From: Oscillospiraceae bacterium
GTDB taxonomy: Bacteria; Bacillota; Clostridia; Oscillospirales; Oscillospiraceae
DNA length: 5,661 bases
Assembly: GCA_017480395.1 (NCBI GenBank)
Contig: JAFVAS010000071.1
Span: forward strand, 1 to 5,661
Reading direction: 5' to 3'
The translations under genes and the position numbers were made by a program. Below the pieces are notes generated by a model that did not search any database, was not told the origin of the DNA, and saw only the letters and a program-made list of their open reading frames with translations. Of the stretch, positions 1 through 5,248 are shown piece by piece; positions within the stretch are counted from its first letter, which is position 1, and the number at the start of each line of letters is the position of its first letter.

Positions 1-100
1 CGGGAGCATTGCTGGCAGCAGGAGCGGGGCTGCTGGAACCACAGGCGACCAGAGCGAAGACCATGGTCAGGGCCAGCAGCATAGCAACTAGCTTTTTCAT
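1..100 (-). CDS. Lipoprotein N-terminus, probably a transporter solute-binding protein (partial)
   Basis: Only the first 33 codons lie in the window; the gene continues past the left edge. The translation begins MKKLVAMLLALTMVFALVAC: a short basic N-terminus, a hydrophobic stretch (about residues 4-17) and a lipobox LVAC with Cys20 as the lipidation site. A Ser/Pro/Ala-rich linker (GSSSPAPAAS) follows. This is a type II signal peptide, so the mature protein should be anchored outside the membrane. The ATG at 98-100 is preceded by AGGAGG (plus-strand cctcct, 107-112) at 6 bases spacing, which makes the start secure. In Clostridia this type of N-terminus is most often a solute-binding protein of an ABC or TRAP transporter. 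Its position beside sugar genes fits sugar uptake, but the ligand-binding domain is not visible, so function is inferred only. Confidence 0.8.
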   Translation of the reverse strand, partial: MKKLVAMLLALTMVFALVACGSSSPAPAASNAP

Positions 101-156
101 GTTTTTCCTCCTATTATAGATGTTTTCGCCAAAGCGGTGCTGCTTCGGCTACGGTC

Positions 157-185
157 AATTTAGCACAAAGCGCCAATTTTGTAAA
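157..185 (-). promoter_or_regulatory. Candidate sigma-A promoter of the lipoprotein gene
   Basis: Read on the minus strand, TTTACA (180-185, one mismatch to TTGACA) and TAAATT (157-162, 4/6 to TATAAT) are separated by exactly 17 bases. Transcription would start near position 150 and give a leader of about 50 bases. This indicates that the lipoprotein gene can be transcribed separately from the mutarotase gene upstream of it. Confidence 0.45.
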
Positions 186-397
186 TGGCTCAGAGTTTGT
201 TTTTGCCCGTTTTTTTGCTTTTTGGAGGTTTGCACAATTTTTGACATGCGAAATTCAGCAAAAAGACAATATCCTCGCACAATCCCATCGCGCAAAATCT
301 TGATTCTGTCTGCCACCTTCGCGTTTTCCAACCCAAAAGCGCCCCGTTCCCTTGCGCTTCTCGTGGAAAACTCCCCCAATGCCCCCCGTTCTTTGTG

Positions 398-454
398 AAA
401 AATGTCAATGCGCTCTGGCCCGTCAGAGGCGGTTGCTCCGGCGGGTCAGGCGCA
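398..454 (-). terminator. Stable hairpin, possible terminator after the mutarotase gene
   Basis: Inverted arms TGCGC (409-413) and GCGCA (450-454) enclose further pairing of CTG/CAG (415-417 with 447-449) and CCCG/CGGG (419-422 with 442-445), with a loop of 19 bases. On the minus strand the stem is followed by TTGACATTTTT (plus 408 to 398), an imperfect U tract. It lies about 85 bases beyond the mutarotase stop codon. The U tract is interrupted, so termination is plausible but not certain. The plus-strand version of the stem is slightly stronger because it has a G-U pair, but its T run only begins about 15 bases later. Confidence 0.35.
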
Positions 455-521
455 CGACGTGATGTGGTATTTTTTTGTTTTGTGTCCGTTTTCCGGCTTG
501 AGAGTGAAGCGGAGCCCTCCC

Positions 522-538
522 GAATTCCGGGAATTCCG
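522..538. repeat. Short direct repeat GAATTCCG x2 / GAATTC hairpin
   Basis: GAATTCCG occurs at 522-529 and 531-538, one base apart. Because GAATTC is self-complementary, the unit can also form a 6-bp stem with a 3-base loop. It lies immediately downstream (minus strand) of the mutarotase stop codon. There is no U tract, so a role in termination is not supported. Confidence 0.4.
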
Positions 539-540
539 CG

Positions 541-978
541 TCAAATCGCGCCCTTTTGCAGGATGGTGCAGGCGTAGAACGCGGTCTCCGTCGTGGCCAC
601 CACAGCATATGCCGCCTTGGCCATGGTGTAGAACTTCCCGCGGGGAATCATGGCGCAGGCGTCGGCCCCCCGCTCATCGTGCTTGGCGACGATGGCCTTG
701 AACTCGTCCCAGACCGGGCACTCCAGGTCGGCGTGGCGGGCATCCTTGTCCATGATGAGCACCGGATCGTCCACAAAGGTGTCCAACGGGAACAGGGTCA
801 GGATGGCGTCCAGCAGCTCGGTGGCGGAGACGCCGTCGCAGCGGATGAGGATGCTGTCCTTCGCCATGGAGGCGGCGGCAAAGTTGGCGTCGCCGATGAC
901 AATGGTGTCGCCGTGGCCCATCTCGGCCAGCACCTTCAGCAGCTCCGGCGAGAGCACAGGGGGAATTCCTTTTAACAT
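541..978 (-). CDS. fucU: RbsD/FucU-family sugar mutarotase (FucU type)
   Basis: The 145-residue protein starts MLKGIPPVLSPELLKVLAEM and continues GHGDTIVIGDANF. From memory this matches the start of E. coli FucU (L-fucose mutarotase, 140 aa) far better than RbsD. His22 and Asp30 occupy the conserved GHGD and GDANF positions. The C-terminal FYTMAKAAYAVVATTE...ILQKG also follows the family. These cytosolic proteins interconvert sugar anomers (and pyranose/furanose forms) so that the kinase or isomerase receives the right form. The ATG at 976-978 has GGAAGGAC upstream (plus 984-991), 5 bases from the start codon. The gene is divergent from the transketolase operon and shares its promoter region. 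L-fucose is the known substrate of the subfamily, but the neighbours here are not the usual fucose genes, so the real sugar is open. The symbol denotes family only. Confidence 0.87.
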   Translation of the reverse strand: MLKGIPPVLSPELLKVLAEMGHGDTIVIGDANFAAASMAKDSILIRCDGVSATELLDAILTLFPLDTFVDDPVLIMDKDARHADLECPVWDEFKAIVAKHDERGADACAMIPRGKFYTMAKAAYAVVATTETAFYACTILQKGAI

Positions 979-999
979 GACGTGTCCTTCCTTTCTGTC

Positions 1000-1019
1000 A
1001 GCGGATCAGGTTTACCGCT
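1000..1019. promoter_or_regulatory. Imperfect palindrome at the mutarotase transcription start (possible operator)
   Basis: AGCGG (1000-1004) and CCGCT (1015-1019) form 5-base inverted arms around a 10-base centre. This overlaps the start point predicted for the leftward promoter (near 1017). It could be a repressor site or a hairpin at the 5' end of the mRNA. The arms are short, so confidence is low. Confidence 0.25.
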
Positions 1020-1023
1020 AATG

Positions 1024-1052
1024 AGTGTACTACGCCCTTGTGGAAATTTCAA
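1024..1052 (-). promoter_or_regulatory. Candidate promoter of the mutarotase gene
   Basis: On the minus strand, TTGAAA (plus 1047-1052, 5/6 to the -35 consensus) and TACACT (plus 1024-1029, 4/6 to the -10 consensus) are 17 bases apart. The start would be near 1017, giving a leader of about 40 bases before the ATG. The -35 box lies in the left arm of the inverted repeat shared with the rightward promoter. Confidence 0.5.
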
Positions 1053-1081
1053 GACAGGGAATTGCTTCGGCCTTGAAATTT
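1044..1081. promoter_or_regulatory. Perfect 10-bp inverted repeat between the divergent promoters (candidate operator)
   Basis: AAATTTCAAG (1044-1053) and CTTGAAATTT (1072-1081) are exact reverse complements separated by 18 bases. Each arm contains the TTGAAA -35 box of one of the two divergent promoters. The conservation extends beyond the -35 hexamers into both flanks, and GAAATTT also recurs directly at 1043 and 1075, 32 bases apart (about three helical turns). This symmetry suggests one regulator that controls both directions. No regulator gene is in the window. Confidence 0.45.
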
Positions 1082-1100
1082 TGTGCAATCGTGCTATAAT
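1073..1100 (+). promoter_or_regulatory. Strong sigma-A promoter of the transketolase-kinase-dehydrogenase operon
   Basis: TTGAAA (1073-1078) and a perfect TATAAT (1095-1100) are 16 bases apart. The -10 box is preceded by TGC, an extended -10 element. Transcription should start near 1107, leaving a leader of about 63 bases before the ATG at 1170. This excludes the upstream in-frame ATG at 1083 as the operon's first start codon, because it lies within the promoter. Confidence 0.75.
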
Positions 1101-1117
1101 ACCCGTGAAAACAGGCG

Positions 1118-1153
1118 CGTTCCCCGGTGCAGTCCGGGCGGCGAACCGGAACG
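1118..1153 (+). other. Leader hairpin just upstream of the first ribosome-binding site
   Basis: CGTTCC (1118-1123) can pair with GGAACG (1148-1153), and inside it CCGG (1124-1127) with CCGG (1134-1137), leaving an unpaired segment on the 3' side. The outer stem ends at the first base of the GGAAGGAA ribosome-binding site (1153-1160). It may affect translation or mRNA stability. It matches no riboswitch class that I recognise. Confidence 0.3.
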
Positions 1154-1169
1154 GAAGGAATGGTCCCTC

Positions 1170-2075
1170 ATGGAAAAGCAAACCTACTCCAAGGCGGAAA
1201 CCCAGGCCATCGCCAACCAGATCCGCAAGCAGATCCTCGGCATCGCCCTGCGCTCCGGCGGCTGCTATCTGGCCCAGGCCTGCTCCTCGGCGGAGATCAT
1301 CGCCACCCTCTACACCCAGGTGCTCAATCTGGGACCGTCGGTGGGGGCCTGGGACGCCCTCCCCTTCCCCGGCGTACCCGGCCCGGAGAACATGGATTAT
1401 CAGCGGGGCAGCGCCTACCACGGTCTGCCCGCCCCGGATCGGGACCGCTTCTTCGTCTCCTGCTGCCACTACGCCTCGGTGATCTACTGCGCCCTGGCCG
1501 CGGTGGGCCGCCTCAGCCCCGCCGCCCTGGACAAATTCAACGTGGACGGCTGGAACATGGAGATGATCGGCGCAGAGCACTCCCCCGGCTTTGAGAACAC
1601 CGCCGGCTCCCTGGGGCAGACGGTCTCCATTGCCGCCGGAACCGCCCACGCCCGGAAGAGGAAGGGGGACACAGGCCGGGTCTTCTGCCTGATGGGGGAC
1701 GGAGAGCTCCAGGAGGGCCAGACCTGGGAGTGTGTCCAGGCCGCCGGATACTACAAGCTGGACAATTTTGTCATGGTCATTGACGCCAACGGCCAGCAGG
1801 TGGAGGGCGCCATCGAGAACCAGATGGCCGAGGAGCCCCTCACCGCCCGGTTCCGCGCCTTCGGCGCCGCCTGCGTCACCTGCGACGGGCACGACGTCGC
1901 CGCCGTGCGTCGGGCCTGCAGCACAAAGCACCCGGACCGTCCGCTGGCGGTGCTCTGCCGCACCAAGGGCTATACCGGTGTGCCGCCGCTGGAGAAGAAA
2001 TGGCCCTTCCTCCACTTCGTCCGCATTTCCGAGGCGGAGAAGCCGGAATACCAGGCCGTCTACGACGCGATGTGA
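1170..2075 (+). CDS. Split transketolase, N-terminal (thiamine diphosphate-binding) subunit
   Basis: This 301-residue protein is the pyrophosphate-binding half of a transketolase, which moves two-carbon ketol units between sugars using thiamine diphosphate and Mg2+. Visible motifs are RDRFFVSCCH (residues 91-100, His100 in the SKGH/NGHGS position), GSLGQ (146-150), the cofactor motif GDGELQEGQ (176-184) closed by DANG (205-208), CDGHD (238-242) and TKG..G...E..W (265-278). ATG 1170 is chosen because GGAAGGAA (1153-1160) precedes it and the promoter lies between it and the next upstream ATG. Two features are unusual. By ungapped comparison with E. coli TktA, His26 (the SGHPG region) is Tyr33 here. 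There is also an extra loop at about residues 55-88. The partner subunit follows after 14 bases. A specialised substrate is inferred; split transketolase itself is clear. Confidence 0.9.
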   Translation: MEKQTYSKAETQAIANQIRKQILGIALRSGGCYLAQACSSAEIIATLYTQVLNLGPSVGAWDALPFPGVPGPENMDYQRGSAYHGLPAPDRDRFFVSCCHYASVIYCALAAVGRLSPAALDKFNVDGWNMEMIGAEHSPGFENTAGSLGQTVSIAAGTAHARKRKGDTGRVFCLMGDGELQEGQTWECVQAAGYYKLDNFVMVIDANGQQVEGAIENQMAEEPLTARFRAFGAACVTCDGHDVAAVRRACSTKHPDRPLAVLCRTKGYTGVPPLEKKWPFLHFVRISEAEKPEYQAVYDAM

Positions 2076-2089
2076 GGGGGCGGAGCACG

Positions 2090-3076
2090 ATGAAAATTGA
2101 AGTCAACACCCACGAGAAAAACATGCTCCGCTTCGCCGCCGCCCACCCGGAGGTGGTCGTCCTCTCCGCCGACCTGGGCACCTCCTGCGAGGTCAAGCAG
2201 TTCCGGGCCACCTATCCCGATCGCTACTTCACCCTGGGCATCGCGGAGCAGAACATGTGCTCCTGGGCCGCCGGACTGGCCCGGGAGGGTTATCGCCCCT
2301 TCCTGCACACCTTTTCCGTCTTTCTCTACCGGCGCATCCTCGACCAGCTGGAGATGAGCGTGGCCTATCCCAACCTGCCGGTGGTCTTTCTGGGCTTTGT
2401 CCCCGGTATCACCACCCCCGGCGGGGTGACCCACCAGTCCATCAACGACGTGGGCGTGCTGCGCACCGTCCCCAACCTCGCCATCTTCGACGTCGGCGAC
2501 GCCACCGAGATCGAGGGCGTGCTGGATCTGGCCTATGACTACAACGGCCCCGTCTTTATCCGTATGCTGCGCAAGGAGGTGCCCCGCCTCTTCCCCGCCG
2601 ATGCGCCCATGCAGTTCAACCGCGCCCGGGTGCTCAGCGAAGGGGAGGACGTACTGATCCTCTCCTCCAGCATCTGCACCGAGGAGGCCATGCGCGCCAC
2701 CGCCGTGCTGAAGGCGCGCGGCGTCTCCGTCCAGCATATGCACGTCTCCACCCTCAAGCCCTTCACCGATCCCACCGTCGTCGCCGCGCTGGAGAAGTGC
2801 AGATACGGCGCGGTCACCATTGAAAACCACTACTGCATCGGCGGGCTCGGCTCCGCCGTGGCGGAGGTCATCGCCGAGCACGGCATCGGCAAGCGGCTGG
2901 TCAAAATCGGCGTGCCCGGCTACACCCACGGCGCATCCAAAATGTACCTGATGAAGAAATACGGCATCGACGCCATGCACCTGGTCGCCGCCGTGGAATC
3001 CCTGCTGGGAACGCCCCTGAACATCACCGAGGCCGATCTGGCCGAGGAGCGGTTTGTGGACTTCCTGGAGGTTTAA
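2090..3076 (+). CDS. Split transketolase, C-terminal (pyrimidine-binding) subunit
   Basis: The 328-residue protein carries the pyrimidine-binding and C-terminal domains that complete the enzyme with the preceding subunit. Seen directly: SADLGTS (26-32), TLGIAEQNM (48-56) with the catalytic Glu53, FLHTFSVFLYRRILDQ (71-86), THQS (114-117) and PVFIRMLR (154-161), then a C-terminal domain with VTIENHYCIGGLGSAVAE (242-259). The ATG at 2090 follows a GAGGGGGCGGAG purine stretch; a start at 2000 would overlap the previous gene deeply. Against E. coli TktA by hand, Asp469 in GEDGPTHQ becomes Gly111, phosphate-site His461 becomes Phe103 and Arg358 becomes Val5, while Ser385 (Ser32) and Arg520 (Arg161) are kept. 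This points to an acceptor or donor unlike the usual 2-hydroxylated sugar phosphates. Dihydroxyacetone-phosphate-type or sulfonated substrates are possible. Confidence 0.88.
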   Translation: MKIEVNTHEKNMLRFAAAHPEVVVLSADLGTSCEVKQFRATYPDRYFTLGIAEQNMCSWAAGLAREGYRPFLHTFSVFLYRRILDQLEMSVAYPNLPVVFLGFVPGITTPGGVTHQSINDVGVLRTVPNLAIFDVGDATEIEGVLDLAYDYNGPVFIRMLRKEVPRLFPADAPMQFNRARVLSEGEDVLILSSSICTEEAMRATAVLKARGVSVQHMHVSTLKPFTDPTVVAALEKCRYGAVTIENHYCIGGLGSAVAEVIAEHGIGKRLVKIGVPGYTHGASKMYLMKKYGIDAMHLVAAVESLLGTPLNITEADLAEERFVDFLEV

Positions 3077-3103
3077 GCGCAACGAGATCGGAGGAATACC
3101 CCT

Positions 3104-4069
3104 ATGAAAATTGTCAATCTTGGCTCCCTGAATGTGGATCATGTGTACCGTGTGGATCAGTTTATCGTGGCCGGCGAGACCAAGGCCTGCCAGAGCCTGG
3201 CGGAGAACGCCGGGGGCAAGGGTCTGAACCAGTCGGTGGCCGCCGCCCGCACCGGGGTGGAGGTCTATCACGCCGGATTCGTCGGGCAGGGCTCCGCCAT
3301 CCTGACTGACGCCCTGACCCGGGGCGGCGTCCGGCTCGACCTGCTGGAGACAAAGGACATCCCCAACGGCCACGCCATCATCCAGGTGGACGACAACGGC
3401 CAGAACTGCATCATCATCTACGGCGGCACCAATCAATGCCTGACCGAGGAATACATCGACCGGGTGCTGGGTCAATTGACCGGCGACGACATGCTGCTGC
3501 TGCAAAACGAGACCAACCTGGTGCCCTACGCCATTGAGGCCGCCCATGCGCGGGGCATCCCCGTGGCCATGAACGTCGCCCCCATGGACGAGAAGGCCAA
3601 GCGCTACCCCCTCGGAAAGCTGCGCTGGCTGGTGGTCAACGAGATCGAGGGGGCCGCCCTCGCCGGGGGCTCCACCTTCGAGGAGACGATGGACAACCTG
3701 ATCGCCGCCTACCCCGAGACGGGCATCGTCCTCACCCTGGGCAGCGAGGGTGCCTGGTTCCACGACGGAGACCGGGATATCCGCATGGGCTGCGCCAAGG
3801 TGCCCAAGGTGGTGGACACCACCGCCGCCGGGGACACCTTCCTGGGCTATTTCCTGGCCGGTATGCTGAACCAGCTCGACCCGGCGGAGGCGCTCCGGCG
3901 GGCCACCTTTGCCAGCGCCCTGACCATCCAGTCCCCCGGCGCCGCCGACTCCATCCCCAACGCCGCCCAGGTGGACGCCGTCATCGCCTCCGGCGCACTG
4001 GGGGAGCTGGCCTGCACCGACAGCGCAGATGCGGTAAAAGACGCGAAAGGCGCAAAAGACGCGAAATAA
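3104..4069 (+). CDS. PfkB/ribokinase-family carbohydrate kinase
   Basis: This 321-residue cytosolic kinase transfers phosphate from ATP to a sugar or ketose. Family signatures in order are GSLNVDHV (7-14, substrate-binding Asp12), AGGKGLNQSVAAARTG (36-51, PfkB signature 1), NEIE (179-182, the NxxE magnesium motif), TLGSEGA (211-217), DTTAAGDTF (238-246, signature 2, catalytic base Asp244) and SIPNAAQV (283-290). The overall plan is closest to ribokinase, but the substrate cannot be read. The ATG has GGAGGAA at 3090-3096, 7 bases upstream. The gene follows the transketolase by 27 bases and precedes the dehydrogenase by 12, so it is in the operon. The last 20 or so residues extend past the family core and end KDAKGAKDAK. 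A kinase in a transketolase operon recalls apulose kinase of apiose degradation; this is analogy only. Confidence 0.88.
   Translation: MKIVNLGSLNVDHVYRVDQFIVAGETKACQSLAENAGGKGLNQSVAAARTGVEVYHAGFVGQGSAILTDALTRGGVRLDLLETKDIPNGHAIIQVDDNGQNCIIIYGGTNQCLTEEYIDRVLGQLTGDDMLLLQNETNLVPYAIEAAHARGIPVAMNVAPMDEKAKRYPLGKLRWLVVNEIEGAALAGGSTFEETMDNLIAAYPETGIVLTLGSEGAWFHDGDRDIRMGCAKVPKVVDTTAAGDTFLGYFLAGMLNQLDPAEALRRATFASALTIQSPGAADSIPNAAQVDAVIASGALGELACTDSADAVKDAKGAKDAK
4036..4066 (+). repeat. Tandem 13-bp repeat in the 3' end of the kinase gene
   Basis: AAAAGACGCGAAA occurs at 4036-4048 and 4054-4066, exactly 18 bases apart, so the reading frame is kept. It encodes the duplicated KDAK of the kinase C-terminus and ends just before the stop codon TAA. 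It looks like a recent in-frame tandem duplication or slippage. Confidence 0.75.
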
Positions 4070-4081
4070 GAGGGATGTTCC

Positions 4082-5230
4082 GTGAAGGAATTTGACATCA
4101 AGACAAAAATCTACTTTGGCCCCGGGGCGCTGGAGCGGCTGGAGCAGATCCCCTATCACCGCTGCCTCATCATCGCCGACCCCTTTGTGGTGACCAGCGG
4201 CCTGATCCGGCTGATTCTGGAGCCGCTGGAGAAGAACAGCGCCATCTTCCGCATCTTCGATGACGTGGTGCCCGACCCGCCCATCGGCAAGATCGTGGCG
4301 GGCATCCAGGCCCTGACCGAGTTTGACCCGGACAGCATCGTGGCCGTGGGGGGCGGCAGCGCCATCGACTCCGCCAAGGCCATCCGGGAGATCGCCATCC
4401 AGACCAACCCCAACCGGATCCGCCTGCCCCTGATCGCCATTCCCACCACCAGCGGCACCGGCAGCGAGGTGACCAGCTTCAGCGTCATCTCCGACCCGGA
4501 CAACCACACCAAGTATCCCCTGGTCTCGGACAGCATGCTGCCCGAGGAGGCCATTCTGGACGTGGAGCTGGTGCGCAGCGTCCCCGCCGCCGTCACCGCC
4601 AACACAGGAATGGACGTGTTCACCCACGCTTTGGAGAGCTATGTCAGCCTGCGCTACAATGAGTTCAGCGCCTCCCTGGCCGAAAAGGCCATCGAGATCG
4701 TGGGCTCCTACCTGCTGCGCAGCTTCCTGGACGCCGGGGACACCCACGCCCGGCAGAAGATGCACGTCGCCTCCACCCTGGCCGGACTGGCCTTCAACGC
4801 CTCCGGCCTGGGGCTGAACCACGGCATGGCCCACCAGCTGGGCGCCCAGTTCCACGTCCCCCACGGCGCGGCCAACGCCATGCTGCTGCCCCACATCATC
4901 GAGTTCAACAGCCAGATCACCCCCCACTCCAAAAGCCGCAAGGAGTATGACCACACGGTGCGCTGCTATGTCACCCTGGCCCGGGTGCTGGGCTTGCAGA
5001 ACTTCAACACCATCACCACGGTGCGCGCCCTCATCGCCTGGACCCAGTTCATGATGAAGGAGATGGACATGCCCATCAACATGTCATCCACCGGCACCTG
5101 CACTCAGGAGGAGTACGAGGCCGCCATCCCCGCCATGGTGGAGGGGGCGCTGGCCGACGCCTGCACCGTGGACAATCCCCGCCGCCCCACCAAACACGAT
5201 GTGGCGCAGATCTACCGCGCGTTGTGGTGA
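4082..5230 (+). CDS. Iron-containing alcohol dehydrogenase (PduQ-type aldehyde reductase)
   Basis: The 382-residue protein is a full-length group III (iron-dependent) alcohol dehydrogenase that most likely reduces an aldehyde to an alcohol with NADH. It shows IADPF (31-35, Asp33 favouring NAD), the nucleotide loop VGGGSAIDSAK (89-99), PTTSGTGSEVTS (121-132), GMDVFTHALE (177-186) and GLNHGMAHQLGAQFHVPHG (244-262). Iron ligands by FucO analogy are Asp178, His182, His247 and His261, all present with the expected spacing. The sequence style is closest to 1-propanol dehydrogenase PduQ; lactaldehyde (FucO) and sulfoacetaldehyde reductases are also in this superfamily. It begins with GTG (4082-4084). 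GAGGGA (4070-4075) is 6 bases upstream, and the nearby ATG at 4075 is out of frame. It is the last gene of the operon and probably disposes of an aldehyde and regenerates NAD+. The exact substrate is unknown. Confidence 0.92.
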   Translation: MKEFDIKTKIYFGPGALERLEQIPYHRCLIIADPFVVTSGLIRLILEPLEKNSAIFRIFDDVVPDPPIGKIVAGIQALTEFDPDSIVAVGGGSAIDSAKAIREIAIQTNPNRIRLPLIAIPTTSGTGSEVTSFSVISDPDNHTKYPLVSDSMLPEEAILDVELVRSVPAAVTANTGMDVFTHALESYVSLRYNEFSASLAEKAIEIVGSYLLRSFLDAGDTHARQKMHVASTLAGLAFNASGLGLNHGMAHQLGAQFHVPHGAANAMLLPHIIEFNSQITPHSKSRKEYDHTVRCYVTLARVLGLQNFNTITTVRALIAWTQFMMKEMDMPINMSSTGTCTQEEYEAAIPAMVEGALADACTVDNPRRPTKHDVAQIYRALW

Positions 5231-5248
5231 TCTCGCCTGTCTCCCCGC

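Larger units (their letters stand above)
101..540. other. AT-richer intergenic spacer, no convincing gene
   Basis: This 440-base gap between the mutarotase and the lipoprotein gene is clearly poorer in G+C than the flanking genes and has many A and T runs (for example 200-230 and 470-482). Open frames of 60-100 codons occur on both strands. None has a good ribosome-binding site or recognisable protein features, and they overlap each other, so I read them as non-coding. The spacer holds the lipoprotein promoter (157-185), a stable hairpin (409-454) and a short repeat of GAATTCCG (522-529 and 531-538). Confidence 0.6.

Noticed and set aside
113..118. Perfect TATAAT on the minus strand just before the lipoprotein gene
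   Set aside because: It directly abuts the ribosome-binding site, so transcription would start within it, and there is no -35 box at the right distance. The pair at 157-185 is better placed.
155..408. Two overlapping minus-strand frames of 72-74 codons in the left spacer
   Set aside because: They overlap in different frames, have no clear ribosome-binding site, and contain Lys/Gln-rich non-domain sequence. One also overlaps the candidate lipoprotein promoter.
556..1021. Plus-strand open frames across the mutarotase gene
   Set aside because: They are antisense shadows of fucU, which has the clear family match and ribosome-binding site.
1083..1169. Upstream in-frame ATG extending the transketolase N-subunit by 29 residues
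   Set aside because: It lies upstream of the predicted transcription start, between the -35 and -10 boxes, and has no ribosome-binding site; ATG 1170 has one.
972..2015. A 347-codon minus-strand open frame
   Set aside because: It is antisense to the transketolase N-terminal subunit, runs through the divergent promoter region, and has a Gly/Ala-rich translation with no domain pattern.
2000..2089. Upstream start extending the transketolase C-subunit by 30 residues
   Set aside because: It would overlap the end of the first subunit by 76 bases, and the added residues do not resemble the family; ATG 2090 gives the normal N-terminus.
1170..3076. Reading the two transketolase genes as one gene broken by a frameshift
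   Set aside because: Each half has its own start, ribosome-binding site and complete domain boundary. Split transketolases of this size are a normal arrangement.
2060..4954. A 964-codon open frame on the minus strand
   Set aside because: It lies opposite three well-identified genes in GC-rich DNA, where antisense frames stay open by codon bias. Its translation is Gly/Val/His/Asp-rich and resembles no protein.
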